From contig JBHGNT010000003.1 in NCBI GenBank assembly GCA_043228905.1, positions 4,278,001-4,342,000 on the forward strand: 64,000 nucleotides of DNA. The letters are read 5' to 3'. Every line of letters begins with the position of its first letter. Position 1 is the stretch's first letter. The DNA is from Azolla caroliniana. Its lineage: Eukaryota; Polypodiophyta. The notes beneath the pieces were generated by a model. It did no database searches, was not told the origin of the DNA, and worked only from the letters and a program-made list of their open reading frames with translations. The position numbers and the translations under genes were made by a program. Positions 1 to 13,109 of this stretch are shown in pieces.

Positions 1-197
1 TCCATGATCTGTGCTAGCCAATCAATCCTAATGAACCCCAGGAGCAGTGGCTATCAAGAGTAATAATTAACCCCATGATTAGTTTTAATTAAGCATAATG
101 TATTCTCTCCTGGACTGACAATTTTGTCTCTAATTGTTTGTTGAATTGGGTTGCTACTGATTCAATGGGGAAACAAAAATAAATAAATCAAATTCAG

Positions 198-3100
198 GAT
201 GCTTCCATCCAGGTAATAAAAAATTGAATGAACAGAATTTAGTTCAATTTTTGTGTACACACATTGATTAAATTTGAATGATGCTCTTCAGAATTGTGAT
301 CAGTGAATTTAGTCTCTAATTAGTCTTATATTTCCATGGCAGACCTTGCTATGGGTACCCTTCCATGAAGGTGGACAAGTTATGGAGCTTGGCACCACAC
401 ACTTGGTATGTTATTGTTCCTTCTCAGTCCTTTCCTAACTGTATATACATACGTACATACATACATAGACATAGATACATACATAGATGGATGGATAGAT
501 ACATACATAGACATAGATACATACATAGATGGATGGATAGATACATACATAGACATAGATACATACATAGATGGATGGATAGATAGATAGATACATACAT
601 ACATACATAGACATAGATACATACATACATAGATGGATGGATGGATAGATACATACATACATACATAGACATCGATACATACATACATAGATGGATGGAT
701 GGATAGATACATACATACATACATAGACATCGATACATACATACATAGATGGATGGATGGATACATACATACATACATACATACATACATACATACATAC
801 ATACATACATACATACATACATACATACATACATACATACATACATACATACATACATACATACATACATACACAAACATAGATACATACATAGATGGAT
901 GGATGGATACATACATACATACATACACAAACATAAATATACACAATGATACATACATACATATATGCATCTATGTATACATATACACACATAATATATA
1001 TACTTCAATCTCCACCACAACTCTCATTGTACATCGTCCCCTTCCCAATAGGGTAAGTGTCCGTCCAGTGGGTACCATGTGTCCGTCTTGTGGGTGCCTC
1101 ATGTTCGTCCCCTTCAGTGTATCTCAATCTCAATGTTATGAGCAAATTAATCGGTGGTGTGTCATGAGGACATGGGGGGGTTTGTCGTCCCTTGCCCTAA
1201 AAGAACCCACACTAAGCTCATCATGTTTGTTTGCGAAATCACAATGTCACTCAACCATAGTTACATTGGTTCATAGAATAATAGCTAAGGTTAGTTGATT
1301 CTGAGTGAAGGTCAAATGAACAATTGGCATGATCCCATCACACTACCTTTGTAGAGAAATGAAGTTCTTGATTATGAGTTGAAACCAACCCATTGCCCAA
1401 TTATACCTCACCTCTATAGAATCATTTGATGTTAAAACACTACATAGGAATACAATGGATCAATAGCTCATTAAATGTTCTTATTGTAATGCTAATTGTA
1501 GGTGCAAGGGATAGATGCCTTGTTGGATCAAGTATATATGTTCCTCAAAGGACAAACTCGTGGAGAGAGTATGGTAAAGAGCACGAACAACTCAGATCAT
1601 ATGGTTGATTTTGACACAAATTTGTTTTGCTTGGACACGAATACATCGGTAAACATAACTCCATTTGACCTCATGGACACCCTCGAAATGCCATTCAATC
1701 AACCCAACCCTTCCATCGTTGATTACAATTTTCCTCACAGTCATGATTCCAACAATATTTCCATCATTGATTTGTTTGAACACACTAATGATAATTCTTT
1801 GTATATTAACAATAACAAGTCGCCGACTCAATTAAATTATGATGACCAACTCTCCATCGACCACATACAATCACTAGTTAGTTTTGCACCTAGTTTGGAA
1901 CAAACCCATGACCTTCCTACATTGGCTAATGTTAATCAACAACAATATTTTCATAATGATGCTCCACATCACGTTAGCTCTACAGAGGATACATTTGACA
2001 CACATTTCTCAAGCCCTTTGTCATCATGCCCGATAAGTTCGTCACCTTTACATAATACTTCTCCCATCAGTCCAATCACTTCTTGGAGTAGCTCCCACTC
2101 CATAAGTTCTCCAAATAGTCTATTCAAGCCTTGGGCACCTCCTCAAAGCAGGGTTGAAAGGAGACATATTCATCCTCATTTACGTTCATCTCTTCTAAAA
2201 AGGTGTCTTCTTTATTGGCTCCCATATCAAACATCATTAGAGTCCATACATTCAAATATGGATGCCAATGCGTTAGGGGCCTCCACACACTCAACTTCTC
2301 GACATCCTCCAGTTAAAGGAATTACTAAAATTGAAAGTAGCACACGATCAATACATTTTTCAAATGAAGGATCTACACAGCATGTGCTAAGTGAGCGTAA
2401 ACGAAGGCAACGACAAAAGGAGAACTTCAATGCTCTCAAGGCACTTGTGCCCACCATCACTAAGGTACTCCCATGTGTTCTGTGATCTACTTGTTCACAA
2501 CTGATAACTAAATAAGTGTGTAGTGTTATTCATTGTTTCATATACTAAAGTATGTAGACAAAGTATCGAAGGAACAATTTAGTACAATGCCTCACTTTTA
2601 CAAGAGTCCTTTCAATAAGTACGTCATCTTAGCTCACAATTGTCTCACATCTTAGCTCACAATTGTCTCACTAAGTGCATATAGACATAGCTTAGTAACA
2701 AGAATTCGTACAAGGGCCCATCTAGTATGACCAATATCGGTACCCTACTTTTGTATATAATTTGTGTACCTCATCCTTTTTACTTTTTTGAGCTTCATGC
2801 ATAAGCAATTAGGTATGTTTGTTACATATTCCATGTCAAAGGGAAATCATGTCACTCTTGTTTGAAAACAAAGGTCATACAATAATCACAATCATACTTT
2901 TTTGCATCATGAAATGAATAAGACCATCTTAACATGATAACAAACCTACATAATTTATCTTACTAAATAATACCACATCAACATGATTGGAAACTAGCAG
3001 CATTTATGAATAAATGAAGACTGTATGTAACATGTTCTAATGAGAACCTTTAGGTGAAACAACAAACATCATTTATGAACAAATGAAGACTATAGCATGT

Positions 3101-3834
3101 TCCAATGAGAATCTTTAGGTGAAAATCTATATCTATAAATGGTATAATTTTAAAAACAAGGTATTTATTGGATGCATTATTGTTAAAATTGAAAGAGCTA
3201 TTGTTGTCCCATTGGAGCAGAGAGATAAGGTGGCAATTCTTCAACATTCAATTCGATTTATAGAGCACCTAAAGCATCGAATAGAAGAACTTGAACAACA
3301 ACAAAAGGATACAGTAGCTAAACTCTCAAATGGATTCAATGACCACATTAGCAATATAGCTTGCAACCAACCTCTTTTAAAGCATAATCAAGATCACCAA
3401 TCAAAAGCAGCATACGGTTTTCCATTACCTAATGGGGCTAGATATTTAGTAACACGTCATGCATATGATCCGCCATCCACATTTCATCTGGCTATGAGTG
3501 TCAATATAAACATAAAAGATATCAATGATGTTATCATGAATGTCTTCAATGCCATCAAAAGTAAGGGATTGGAATGTTTCCATCTCAAGTCCATGCATTT
3601 TTCGAGTTCCCGAATCTTTAATATCAAGTTATCAGTGAAAGAAAAGGTATGGAAAGAATACCAAGTTCAATACTATAGTGTAAATTAACACAAAACTAAA
3701 AATTTCCATATTTTAATGTTGGAATGTATGATATGCCTATGCAGGGAGTGCTAGCTGGTACATTAAGTTCAAACACCCTAGTAGAAATTGAAGATTGGTG
3801 GAGACAATTAACCCTAGAAATTGAAACGACATAA
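198..3834 (+). CDS. MYC_N/bHLH transcription factor, copy A (5' end outside window)
   Basis: A nuclear DNA-binding regulator of the plant MYC_N-bHLH class. Exons seen: 198-212 (15-bp micro-exon, DASIQ), 343-405, 1502-2464, 3221-3646 and 3745-3834 (TAA), giving 518 codons. All introns are GT-AG and in phase 0. The first exons lie before position 1, because bases 1-197 align with intron 3 of copy B. The micro-exon and next exon encode the end of the MYC_N domain (ASIQT.LWVP...MELGTTH). A long Ser/Asn/Thr-rich linker follows. The basic helix HVLSERKRRQRQ carries the H5-E9-R13 triad used for E-box contact. The HLH is split by the intron after ..PTITK and continues RDKVAILQHSIRFIEHLK. The C-terminal ~110 residues resemble an ACT-like dimerisation region and contain EIEDWWRQL. 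Copy B, 12.4 kb downstream, has identical exon sizes except one 3-bp difference. Subgroup (TT8/GL3-like or other) is uncertain. Confidence 0.85.
444..975. repeat. Compound tetranucleotide microsatellite (TACA/GATA/GATG)
   Basis: About 530 bp of interrupted TACA, GATA and GATG units with a nearly pure TACA core at about 760-872. It starts some 40 bp after the splice donor of intron 5 in bHLH copy A. The long overlapping open frames across it, rich in Tyr/Ile/His on one strand and Met/Tyr/Val/Cys on the other, are products of the repeat and not genes. Confidence 0.95.
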
Positions 3835-6354
3835 ATGAGTTCAAATCTAGTCCACAATTTGGCATGGATATCCTAAATTGAGCCTCAAGAAGCCTCTTTT
3901 GTGCAAAGGCCCTCCTTTGTCCAGCTCATGTGTCCTTTGTGAAGATACTAACTCTATCGAGCCCATGACACACACACGCGCGCACGCACAAAGGGAGGGA
4001 GAGAGAGGGTGAGAATGTAAGCACTATCTAACTCCTTGTTGTGGACTAATCTATGGACAATTGATGATGAGCCTACAATGAAATTCGCATTCCGATATTT
4101 CCCAAAGAAACCACTAGAAGTACAACCTGTTGGTCCAAACGACGACTATTGTGTAACAAGTTGATTTGGAAACATAGATCATGTGCAACTTCCTTCAGAA
4201 AGGGAACCTATTTGGTTGCATGACCAAACTCTATGAAGACACCCTAAAACACACCCACAAATCACTATGAGAAGGTGTCTTGCACCCCACCACAACAACT
4301 CACAATGGTGACTTATTCACCCCCGAAGTTTCCACAGTATCAAATCGCATGGCACACATATGAGTAGATAGTTGTTGTAATGGGAATACACATATTTTCA
4401 AGCATTGAGGACGCATCAACTGAATGATGGTCATGATTACAAGGACCACTATGGTTGTCAATATTGTCGCAAACATCACAAAGACCAAGAGTATCACTAC
4501 TTCCCGAAACCCCTACATCATGGTCAACAAGACAAGTACACGAATCCCGCACCACCCCTTGTGGCCCCTGTCAACATCGACATAGTATGTAAACTCTCCA
4601 CCATGGATTCCCATCCATAAATATGGAGCTTCCATTGCAACCAGCTCAGCCATAGCTACAATGTGTGATGTAACACGAAAAGGGCATGACCGCGAACTTC
4701 ATTGGGACCACCAAAGTTGGTGCATTATAGGTTTGTAATCAATAGACTATATTGATTACAAACCCTTACGCAACTCAATAGGAAGTACAACTCCAAAGCC
4801 AAGTGTGGTTCTATGAGACAAACTTGAACAAACCTTCCCACACATAATGGAAAGTAATGAGAGCAGTAAGAAGTTTAGGGGAAGATGTTTCATTGACAAA
4901 CCCCACCATGGATCCATCTTTTTGCACAACCAGTTGAAATCCTAGAAATGAGTTTGATATCCTAGAAATCCTCATAGATGAAAAGTGTGGTGCCATTTGT
5001 AAGCACATACCAGTTGGGCTCACTAACAAGGGCAATATCATTAACAACATTATTGGCTCACCAACTAAGCTCAAGTTAGACTCCTTGGTCAAACTTGTTA
5101 GGCCACGAAATGCATACATGTAGTATTGGACCAGATGCATTGGGCCATGAAATGCATGAGGTCTGATTGCATGTTGGGAAACATTAGAATGTATTTAACC
5201 ATAGTCTCATATTGGCCTCTACTAAGGAATCCCAACTTATTGGGACATGAATTCTCTGTTTTCCAATATTCCTTTTGCAACTCAAATTTTTCCCTCATTT
5301 ATTTGAAAGACCACTAGCCAACATTCAAAATTTTGGTTGAATTGTATATTCATAAACTCCCAACCTGAACTCGAAAGGAGGTTCAACCCATGGCACTTAT
5401 TCTCCTAGACCAAACCACTTGTTTATCATGGTGGTCATGGGTGGCGTGCGTGCTTCACCTCATCCCAATTTTCTATGAGGCATCTAATCCATAAAGAACA
5501 TAATTCTTGCAATTTCATTAGTTTGCTAGTATGTAGACTCTTTCATGTTGAGTTCATCAAATATATTGTGGTATTGTAATGTAGTGTGGCCATGGTAAGA
5601 AAATGTGTCTCAAACTAGCTTGTGAATTTGAGCAAGATGAAGCTAAAATTTAAAAGGGAGAGGGTAATAACAATGAAAGTTAGCTCAAATGGTAATAGAG
5701 TTTAATTCCAAAAGGAACAAGGGTATCAATTCAATATTATAGTTCTACCGTGGGAGATAAACTATTAAGTGTATTATCACTTGACAACTTCACATGAAGT
5801 GGTCAAGTGTGTGAACCACACCAAGGCCTAGGGCTTTTGTCTGCTAAGAAGGTTCACAACCTCTTATTAGGGAAGCTTGATACTCTGTTTGTGTGGTTAT
5901 TGCTTTTGTTAGCTAATTACATGCATCCCTCATGGGACCCAAGGTATTGCATGCATCAATACTTGATGATATGTCAAATTAAGGAGATTTGAGTCCATCT
6001 TTCACCATCACTAGGGGGTGGTCAAGTGGTTTGACACTTGTCTTTCCTTTCTTTAGCCTATCTTTCCTTATGTTTTGCTTAATTATTAATTAATCTCTAA
6101 CAATTGGCATTAAAATATACTAATTGTTTTCATGCTTTCACTTGTTTTCTTATGATCCTTGGAGTGATGAAGGAGACACAACCTCTTGATCTGGGAGCAT
6201 TAACTGGACCGTGAACTACGGTATTTCTCATCTTTCATTTTCTCGTCATATTTTGTCTTTAATGATGTATTTTTTCAATTAATGTGTTAAGTGTTATCAA
6301 GTTTATAGTTTCTATGGATAAATATTTGTATCATGTGTGCTCACGTTAACATTT
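3835..6354. other. Intergenic spacer, nothing recognised
   Basis: No reading frame here shows a recognisable domain or consistent splice pattern. A short CA/CG-rich microsatellite lies at about 3969-3990 and a GA-rich tract at about 3991-4012. The longest frame (minus strand, 4811-5140) has no motif I can name. It may be decayed transposon sequence. Confidence 0.5.

Positions 6355-6386
<32 letters not shown>
6355..6386. repeat. (TG)n microsatellite
   Basis: A dinucleotide run of about 16 TG units in intergenic DNA. Confidence 0.95.
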
Positions 6387-6387
<1 letters not shown>

Positions 6388-8448
6388 TCATGTCACGTTT
6401 GTATAAACAAGACACAAAAATGTGCCTCCATGACACCAATGGGAGTTCCACCATATGCAAAAAGGTACTGTCATGCTTTAGGGTTCAGTATCATGGTGCA
6501 CCACCATGATGAGCTCTGCTCCTTTGCCATTGCAATCGCATAGACAAAGGCCCCCAAGAAACATTATTGACTCTAATGTTCTAAACCCTTAGTCTCCTCT
6601 GGCACCTGATACCTTAATTAGGAAGTTAACTAGAGCCTCTTTAGGACTTGAGCATTAAGCATTAATACTATTGGACAAAGTTGCATCATGGAATAGTAGC
6701 CATGCCTCGATCAAATGAGTTATCACATAAAACATGCAAGATAATAATTGATTAAGGTTTAACGGATGGACACCTGACCTTAGTCGCTCAATCTACAATT
6801 AGGAAGGAAGAGAAGAGAGCTCAAGATTTTTTAAGATTCCAAAAGGAGCTAAAAAGTGACCTTTATAGCTTATTTACAAAGAGCTTGTCCCCTTACATAT
6901 TGAGGGTTGCCTTTTAGCCTAGAGTTCTAAAATGACTCTTGCTCTCTTTCATTTTCTATGCTTATTCCTTTCACTTGGTCTTTTTTTTCCTTGCTAGTGC
7001 TGACTTCTTCGTTGTTTATGCTACATATAGTAAAATGCTTTCTATTCTCATTTTGGGTTTCCCTATTTATCCCTTGGCTTCAATTTCAAAAAGAATGGCA
7101 ATGGGAACCAAATCGTAATATCTAGAACCACCTCCTAATCATATTTTCTATTTCAAATTGAACTTCAATTTCAAATCTATTTAAGCATTGGTTGAGCGTT
7201 TGTACCCATTTCATATAGCATGGTTAATTTTTCCATCTAAGACTTTGTGAGCTTACCTAGATCATAGCGTTAGAAGTGTCTCACGTGTGCGAGCTAGGGA
7301 TGACAACTTGAAGCTATTCGTTCAAGTGGCCCACATGTGCAAGACTTAAACCTTAACAAAATGTAAGAAAATTGATTTGTACCCTTGAGCAAGGTCCACA
7401 TGTTCTTCAAGGTTTAAGATGAAGGATTACAACGTCTTGTGGAGCAAGGCCAACACTAAAACTAATTTACTTCACATTCATGTTAAGTTAGTCTAAAGGA
7501 AAATATTATCTCCTCGTACTAAAATTATGTGCTTTTGTTAAGGTTGATCCTTGATCAAGATGAAGCCCTTCACATTTTTTGTTACATAATCAAGGTTTTA
7601 AATCAATCTTAATTCAATCTTATCCCTTTCTTTTATAGTTGAAGTTCCTTGATACGAACTGAATTGAACCAAACCATTTATATAAAACAAAAACCAAACC
7701 AAAACATGGTTGAACTCTCAAGCCATTTAAACCCAAAAACCGTTTAAATGGCAAACCGGCAAAGAAACCAAACCATTTATGAACTGTCAAGCCATTTAAA
7801 CCCAACCATTTAAGAAAAGGTAAACCCAAACCGTTTAGGAAAAGTTGATACCAAAACGAACCATTTAATAAAAAATCTAAACTTAACTGTTTTAGTCAAA
7901 CTAATTAAGAATCGAAATAAACAAAAGTACATTAAATTAAATAAGCATTTAAGTTAAACTTAGTAAAACAATTTAAATTAATTAAATCAATGAAAAACCA
8001 TTAAATTAATAAATCATTTAGGGGAAAAAAAGTTAACCAAAAACCGATCAACCTTTAAACCAAACCATTGAAACCTATAAACCAATAAACCCGAGTTTTA
8101 AAAACAAACTATTTATTAAAAATCTAACTCAAACCAAAGCGTTAAAGTTTTTTGGAACCAATAAACGGTTAAACCATGACTTAACGGTTTGGTTTAGTTT
8201 GGTTTGAGCCGAAATTGGGCCCATAGCTATCAACAATTTCCGTGGGTGCTAGAAAAGTCTTCAATTTAGATTATTGTGCTTCTAGATCACATTTTCCAAT
8301 TTAGACAATCCAAGCGAAAAGGTACCTAATTTTTATCTCATACCTCTCTTTTATAGTTTAATTCCCTTGATGCAAGAAATATTTTAGTAGGTTCGATAGG
8401 TGCTAACGAGGATTCATCCTTAAGAGCCAACAACAATCCATCTGTAGC
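6387..8448. other. Spacer containing an AACC-rich degenerate repeat
   Basis: No gene was recognised. From about 7655 to 8215 the plus strand is dominated by AAACC/AACCAAACC/AACCGTTTAA units, which flip to GGTTTGG units in the last 50 bp. This resembles the subterminal repeats of hAT-type MITEs such as the element at 8449-8844, but I could not define terminal inverted repeats for this block. Confidence 0.5.
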
Positions 8449-8844
8449 TAACAATCGGCAACAGTTTGGTTTGGTTTGAGAGGGTCCAAACCGAACTGGT
8501 TCGGAACCGAACTGTTTAAATTTTTTGAAACCTGAACCAAACCACGAAACCGTTAAACATTTTTCAAACCGTTAAACCATAAAACCGTAAAAACTGCAGT
8601 TTTGTGGTTCGGTTTCAGTTTTCAACATAGGTCAAATTTATAATATTTCATTTTTAAAAATTTTAAAGACATTCCTAAAATGTGAGAATAAGGTCTAAAA
8701 ATGAAAAGATTGTTTAAAAACAATTTTTAAAATTTTTTTAAAATAAAAAACCATTTAACCATTTAAACCGCGGTTTTTTAGTGTTGAAATCGAACCGAAC
8801 CGTTAAACCGCGGTTTAGCGGTTCAGTTCGGTTGCCGATTGTTA
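8449..8844. mobile_element. hAT-type MITE with perfect 14-bp TIRs
   Basis: A 396-bp non-coding element bounded by the perfect inverted repeat TAACAATCGGCAAC (left end 8449-8462, reverse complement at 8831-8844). Flanks are TCTGTAGC (8441-8448) and TCCGTAGC (8845-8852), an 8-bp target duplication with one mismatch. The interior is packed with AACCGAACC/GGTTCGG motifs next to both ends and an AT-rich centre. An 8-bp duplication and such subterminal motifs are typical of non-autonomous hAT (Ac/Ds-like) elements. There is no transposase frame. Confidence 0.82.
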
Positions 8845-10294
8845 TCCGTAGCTACAAAAATGAGCACTTTTACCAATTTCATAGATTCAACGATCGCCTT
8901 TAGCCCTTACATGATTCAATCTATTTAGCCTTTACCTAATTACCATTAGCTAGTTGTTAGAATCCAAATGTATAAAATAACAAAAGATACAAAAATTAAT
9001 TTATGAAGAAGGTTGAAAAGAGGATCAAATTTACCCTCTCTGGGTATTTCCTCCATCGACATAAAGTATGTGGCCATGTACAATTGTTCATGGTAATGCT
9101 TTGGGAGATATGTATGACTGTGGCAGCCTATGAGTAGTTTAAAAGGTAAAAATTTGTGTTGAAGTATCACGTAAATCGATTTAGACATAATTTAAACCAT
9201 CATTGGAAAAAATGGAGGATCAATTTTCCCCTTGGTGGTATGGAACACCAATGGGCATGAGGGTCTGTCTCTCACCGTCACTAGGGATTGATCAAGCGTA
9301 TCTAGCCTTCTCAATTATTCTTTTATCTTTTCCTTTCTTACTATATCTAGACAACATTAGCATGCTATGAAATATCTTCATATTTATAGTTTTACATGTT
9401 TTTTTTTACGCAATGACATCCTTCTCTCGTCCACCCTCAACAAAAACCATATGCCACCCCAAGGTTGTGCATTGACAACTGTTTTCCCGTATTTTGCCTT
9501 AACAAACATACATTTAAGGCCAAAACAAATATTACAACGCCATTGTTGAAGTGCAAAATACATGAATACCTATCATTTGTATGTTCACACACTTCAAAGA
9601 TATTAAGTTTAGTAGTAAGTTCAAGCTCTTGAACCTTTCAAGAGTGCCAAAGCTAGTTGATGTTTCTCTTGCTCATTAATTATAAAAAGTTTAAATTCAT
9701 GGAATTCGTGGGTATAATATGTAATATGTAACATAGGTATTCTCTTGCATGCTTTTTTAAACGTTCATTTTGTATATGTTTATCTTTATTCTCATTTTTA
9801 GGCATAGGGTGCTTCAAATATAAGAGCGTGAATTGAAGGCCACAACTATGCTTAACGAGGAATATTGGTCATTTTAGTACAAGGTAAATGCTATATTTCA
9901 TGTCTCAATTTACTCTACACAAAATGAGACAAGTTGCAAGTTGCAACATACAATAAAGTTAGGATTTGATTATCGCCCTTAGAGTTTCCATTTCCAATCA
10001 ACTTCAAAACTTATAAAAGAATTGCGGTGTCACTATGCTTTATCTGTTGGCGACACTTATGACCAAGAAATCTAATCATCATGGATCAAAAGACTAGAAT
10101 AAAGGGCATGACAACCAAGTTAACACTCATATGCAAAATCCCAAGAAACATGTATTATCAAGCAACATTCACATAGATATTGCGCTTTATCTAAACATAA
10201 AGAGAATACCATCAATGTTCTCTTAAAACAAGCAAGCCCAGGTTTTCGTTGACCTTGTTGACACAAATACATGGAAACCATGAGAAACTCAAAA
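8845..10294. other. Intergenic spacer, nothing recognised
   Basis: AT-rich DNA with only short open frames lacking recognisable domains. No repeat boundaries were found. Confidence 0.5.
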
Positions 10295-10318
10295 GGGGGG
10301 GGGGGGGGGGGGGGGGGG
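10295..10318. repeat. Poly(G) run, 24 bases
   Basis: An uninterrupted run of 24 G on the plus strand. Such runs are unstable, and the exact length in any assembly is unreliable. Confidence 0.95.
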
Positions 10319-10504
10319 CAAAGTATGGATCGGTCAATTGGGAAAAAACGGGGTTGAGATTTTGACCGTGTAAAGGAAGAAGTGGATGGAAACGAGCACA
10401 TGTCTCGCAGTAAAAAAAAACCAAAACCGTATGTGCGCACCTCTGTCCCCATGCTACTATCCTCATGAATTTGGCTACACATTGAGTTTACCGCAAGGGA
10501 CATG

Positions 10505-10536
10505 TATATATGTATATGTATAAGAGTATAGGTGTA

Positions 10537-10585
<49 letters not shown>

Positions 10586-10672
10586 GTATATGTATATGTA
10601 TATGTATAAGAGTATATGTATGTATACAGTATAAGAGTATATGTATATGTATATGTATATGTATGTATGTGA
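10505..10672. repeat. (TATGTG)n/(TATATG)n microsatellite
   Basis: A hexanucleotide repeat changing from TATGTG units (about 10530-10585) to TATATG units, interrupted by ATAAGAGTA. It lies about 0.8 kb upstream of bHLH copy B. Confidence 0.95.
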
Positions 10673-10745
10673 TGGAAAAGGGCTATCAGCCAAAAAAAGT
10701 CATTCAAAGACACATTCTTGTGAGGTCCAAGGATGTCATGTAAAT

Positions 10746-10746
<1 letters not shown>

Positions 10747-10789
<43 letters not shown>
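10747..10789. repeat. (GA)n microsatellite
   Basis: A nearly pure GA run of about 21 units, about 0.6 kb upstream of the start codon of bHLH copy B. Confidence 0.95.
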
Positions 10790-10792
<3 letters not shown>

Positions 10793-11374
10793 TTTTGATA
10801 TGGTCTTTTTCTACTAATATGTACTTGAGAAAAAAGGAGATAATCAATGACCTCACCATACCCCCACACTCAAGTCTCACACCCCTCATATATATAAGCT
10901 ATAATTCATTAAATCTCATCACAACTCATTTATCCCTTAACTCTCTCTCTCTCTCTCTCTCACACACACAAACTTGCACACATAACCTTTAACTCTCTTA
11001 ATCACCCCTTAATCATCTCTTAATCCTCTCTTAATTCTCTTAATTCTCTTAATCCCCCCCCCCCCTTGATCCACGCTCAATTCTTGCTTTCGATCCACTC
11101 CCAATTCTCGCTTGATCCGCGCTCAATTCTCGCTTTCGATCCGCGCTCAATTCTCGCTTTCAATCCACTCCCAATTCTCGCTTTCCATCCACTCCCAATC
11201 CTCTCTCAATTACACACTCCCATCATCCCCCTCCCTCCCCCCCCACCCCCCAAACTTAAACATGGATAGCCATTGATTAGTCCATCCTCTCTTAATCACC
11301 CCCCTTAACCCTCTCTTAATTTCCATTCATTCTCCACTAATCCTCTCTTAATTGCACACTTTCCATAATCTGGC
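10790..11374 (+). promoter_or_regulatory. Probable promoter/5' leader of bHLH copy B
   Basis: A pyrimidine-rich region directly before the inferred ATG at 11375. It holds TATATATAA (about 10889), a CT then CA run (10941-10970), repeated CTTAAT(C/T)CTCT units (10985-11055), a C run at about 11056-11065 and a short tandem array (11068-11208). A tiny upstream reading frame, ATG-GAT-AGC-CAT-TGA, starts at 11262. CT-rich leaders are common in plant genes. The transcription start is not determined. Confidence 0.45.
11068..11208. repeat. ~24-bp tandem repeat (GATCC..C.CAATTCTCGCTTTC)
   Basis: About six imperfect head-to-tail units alternating GATCCACTCCCAATTCTC and GATCCGCGCTCAATTCTC, each followed by GCTTTC in most copies. 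It sits in the leader or promoter of bHLH copy B and could bind a regulator repeatedly, though this is inference. Confidence 0.85.
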
Positions 11375-13029
11375 ATGGACCACACTTCACACCACCGTGT
11401 CAGCTCCTACAATCCCAATGACTATAATTACTTCCATAATCCAATTCATGGGCCCCCTCCTCATGATCTATTACATTATGTGGAGCCCTATAACATTCAT
11501 CCTTCACATCTCAATCATCCCATCATCGATCCTATTAATCCTTCCTCCAATCTTCTTAATCCTTTCTCCAAACTTGCCCAGCAATTGATCCAGCTCTGTC
11601 ATTGCTCCTACTACTGCATTTGGAAACCTTCCCCTACCCCTAATCCTAGCTCATCATCATCCCTGCAGCCTCGCGGGTAATTTCGCTACTTAATCCATTG
11701 AATTTGAGCAATTAAGTCATTGATGAAGCTAATGGATCATCCTCCAATCTGATTAACACACTAAGCATACATACCAATCCATTAATTGAACTCACAGGAC
11801 ACTAATTGACTTGATTGACATGTTAATTAATTGCCCACTAAATACATTCAACAGCTACCCACTAAACACATTCATTAAGTACCCAAAAAGAACAGGAATC
11901 ATTAGGCGCCCATTAACACATGATTCATCATCTGCCCATTAACACATTCATTACCTGCGCAAATACAATTCGGATTTAACACCTCCCAATAAACACATTC
12001 ATTGACATGTACTCAGCCAGGTCACCGATTCCACTCAATTGCGTCAGTAATCATTAGTCCACGATTCAATTGAAATTCCTTATTCAATCCATAAATATTT
12101 TAGCCATTTCATCATAATAACTTCCTTAACGGATCTCTTCTGCTCTCATCATAGACTCGAAATCCATTCAATGAATCAATATAGAAGTTTTAATCTTCTT
12201 CTTTTTGTTTTCGCTTCAGGATTATATATAGTGGTGGTGATGTAAATGCATTGATTCAAGACAACACAGAAGCAACTAAAATCAAGTTCCTGCTACAAAG
12301 ATACAAAACACAACATTTCATTCCATCATCTGAAATGGGGTAAAGTAGAACTAATTAAGACTCACTAATTAAGAACTAGCCACTTAATCGGACAAAGCGC
12401 CCACTTAATTAGAGTTTTCAATCCATTACTAACCAATCAGATGTCACAATAGCTGAGTTGTAATTTTGAAACTGATTCTTGTAGATTAGCTGGACTTGCA
12501 ATGGAATCCAGGCACCCACAATTCTCTTACGTGCAGAGCATCATAGGCCCAACTCATCAAATCTTCAAGGTGATTATTGCTTAATCAAGTTATACCCATG
12601 ATTTGTGCTAACCAATCCTAATTCCCCTTATGAACAATGCAAATCGAAAGTAATGATTAACCCCATAATTAGTTCTAATTAAGCCTAATGTGTGTTCTTT
12701 TTTGAACTAACATTTTGTCTCTAATTGCTTGTTGAATTGGGTGCTGCTGATTCAATGGGGGAAATGAAAAACAATTGCAATTCAGGATGCTTCCATCCAG
12801 GTAATAAGAAAATTATGAATGAACAGAATTTAGTTCAATTTCTGCACACATTGATTGACTGACTGATGCTCTTCAAAAATTGGGAGTGAATTTAGTCTCT
12901 TATTGGTCTTATGTTGTCATGTCAGACATTGCTATGGATACCCCTCCATGAAGGTGCAGAAGTTATGGAGCTTGGCACCACACAATTGGTATGTTAGTGT
13001 GCTTTCTCTCTCAATCCTTTCCTAAATGA

Positions 13030-13062
<33 letters not shown>

Positions 13063-13063
13063 C

Positions 13064-13109
<46 letters not shown>

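Noticed and set aside
365-1298. Several overlapping long open frames on both strands rich in Tyr/His/Ile or Met/Tyr/Val/Cys
   Set aside because: They are translations of the TACA/GATA microsatellite; the 4-bp unit leaves all frames open and no domain is present.
10120-10869. 249-codon minus-strand frame with Ser-Leu and Thr-Tyr repeats
   Set aside because: It crosses the poly(G), TATGTG and GA repeats; openness is due to simple sequence.
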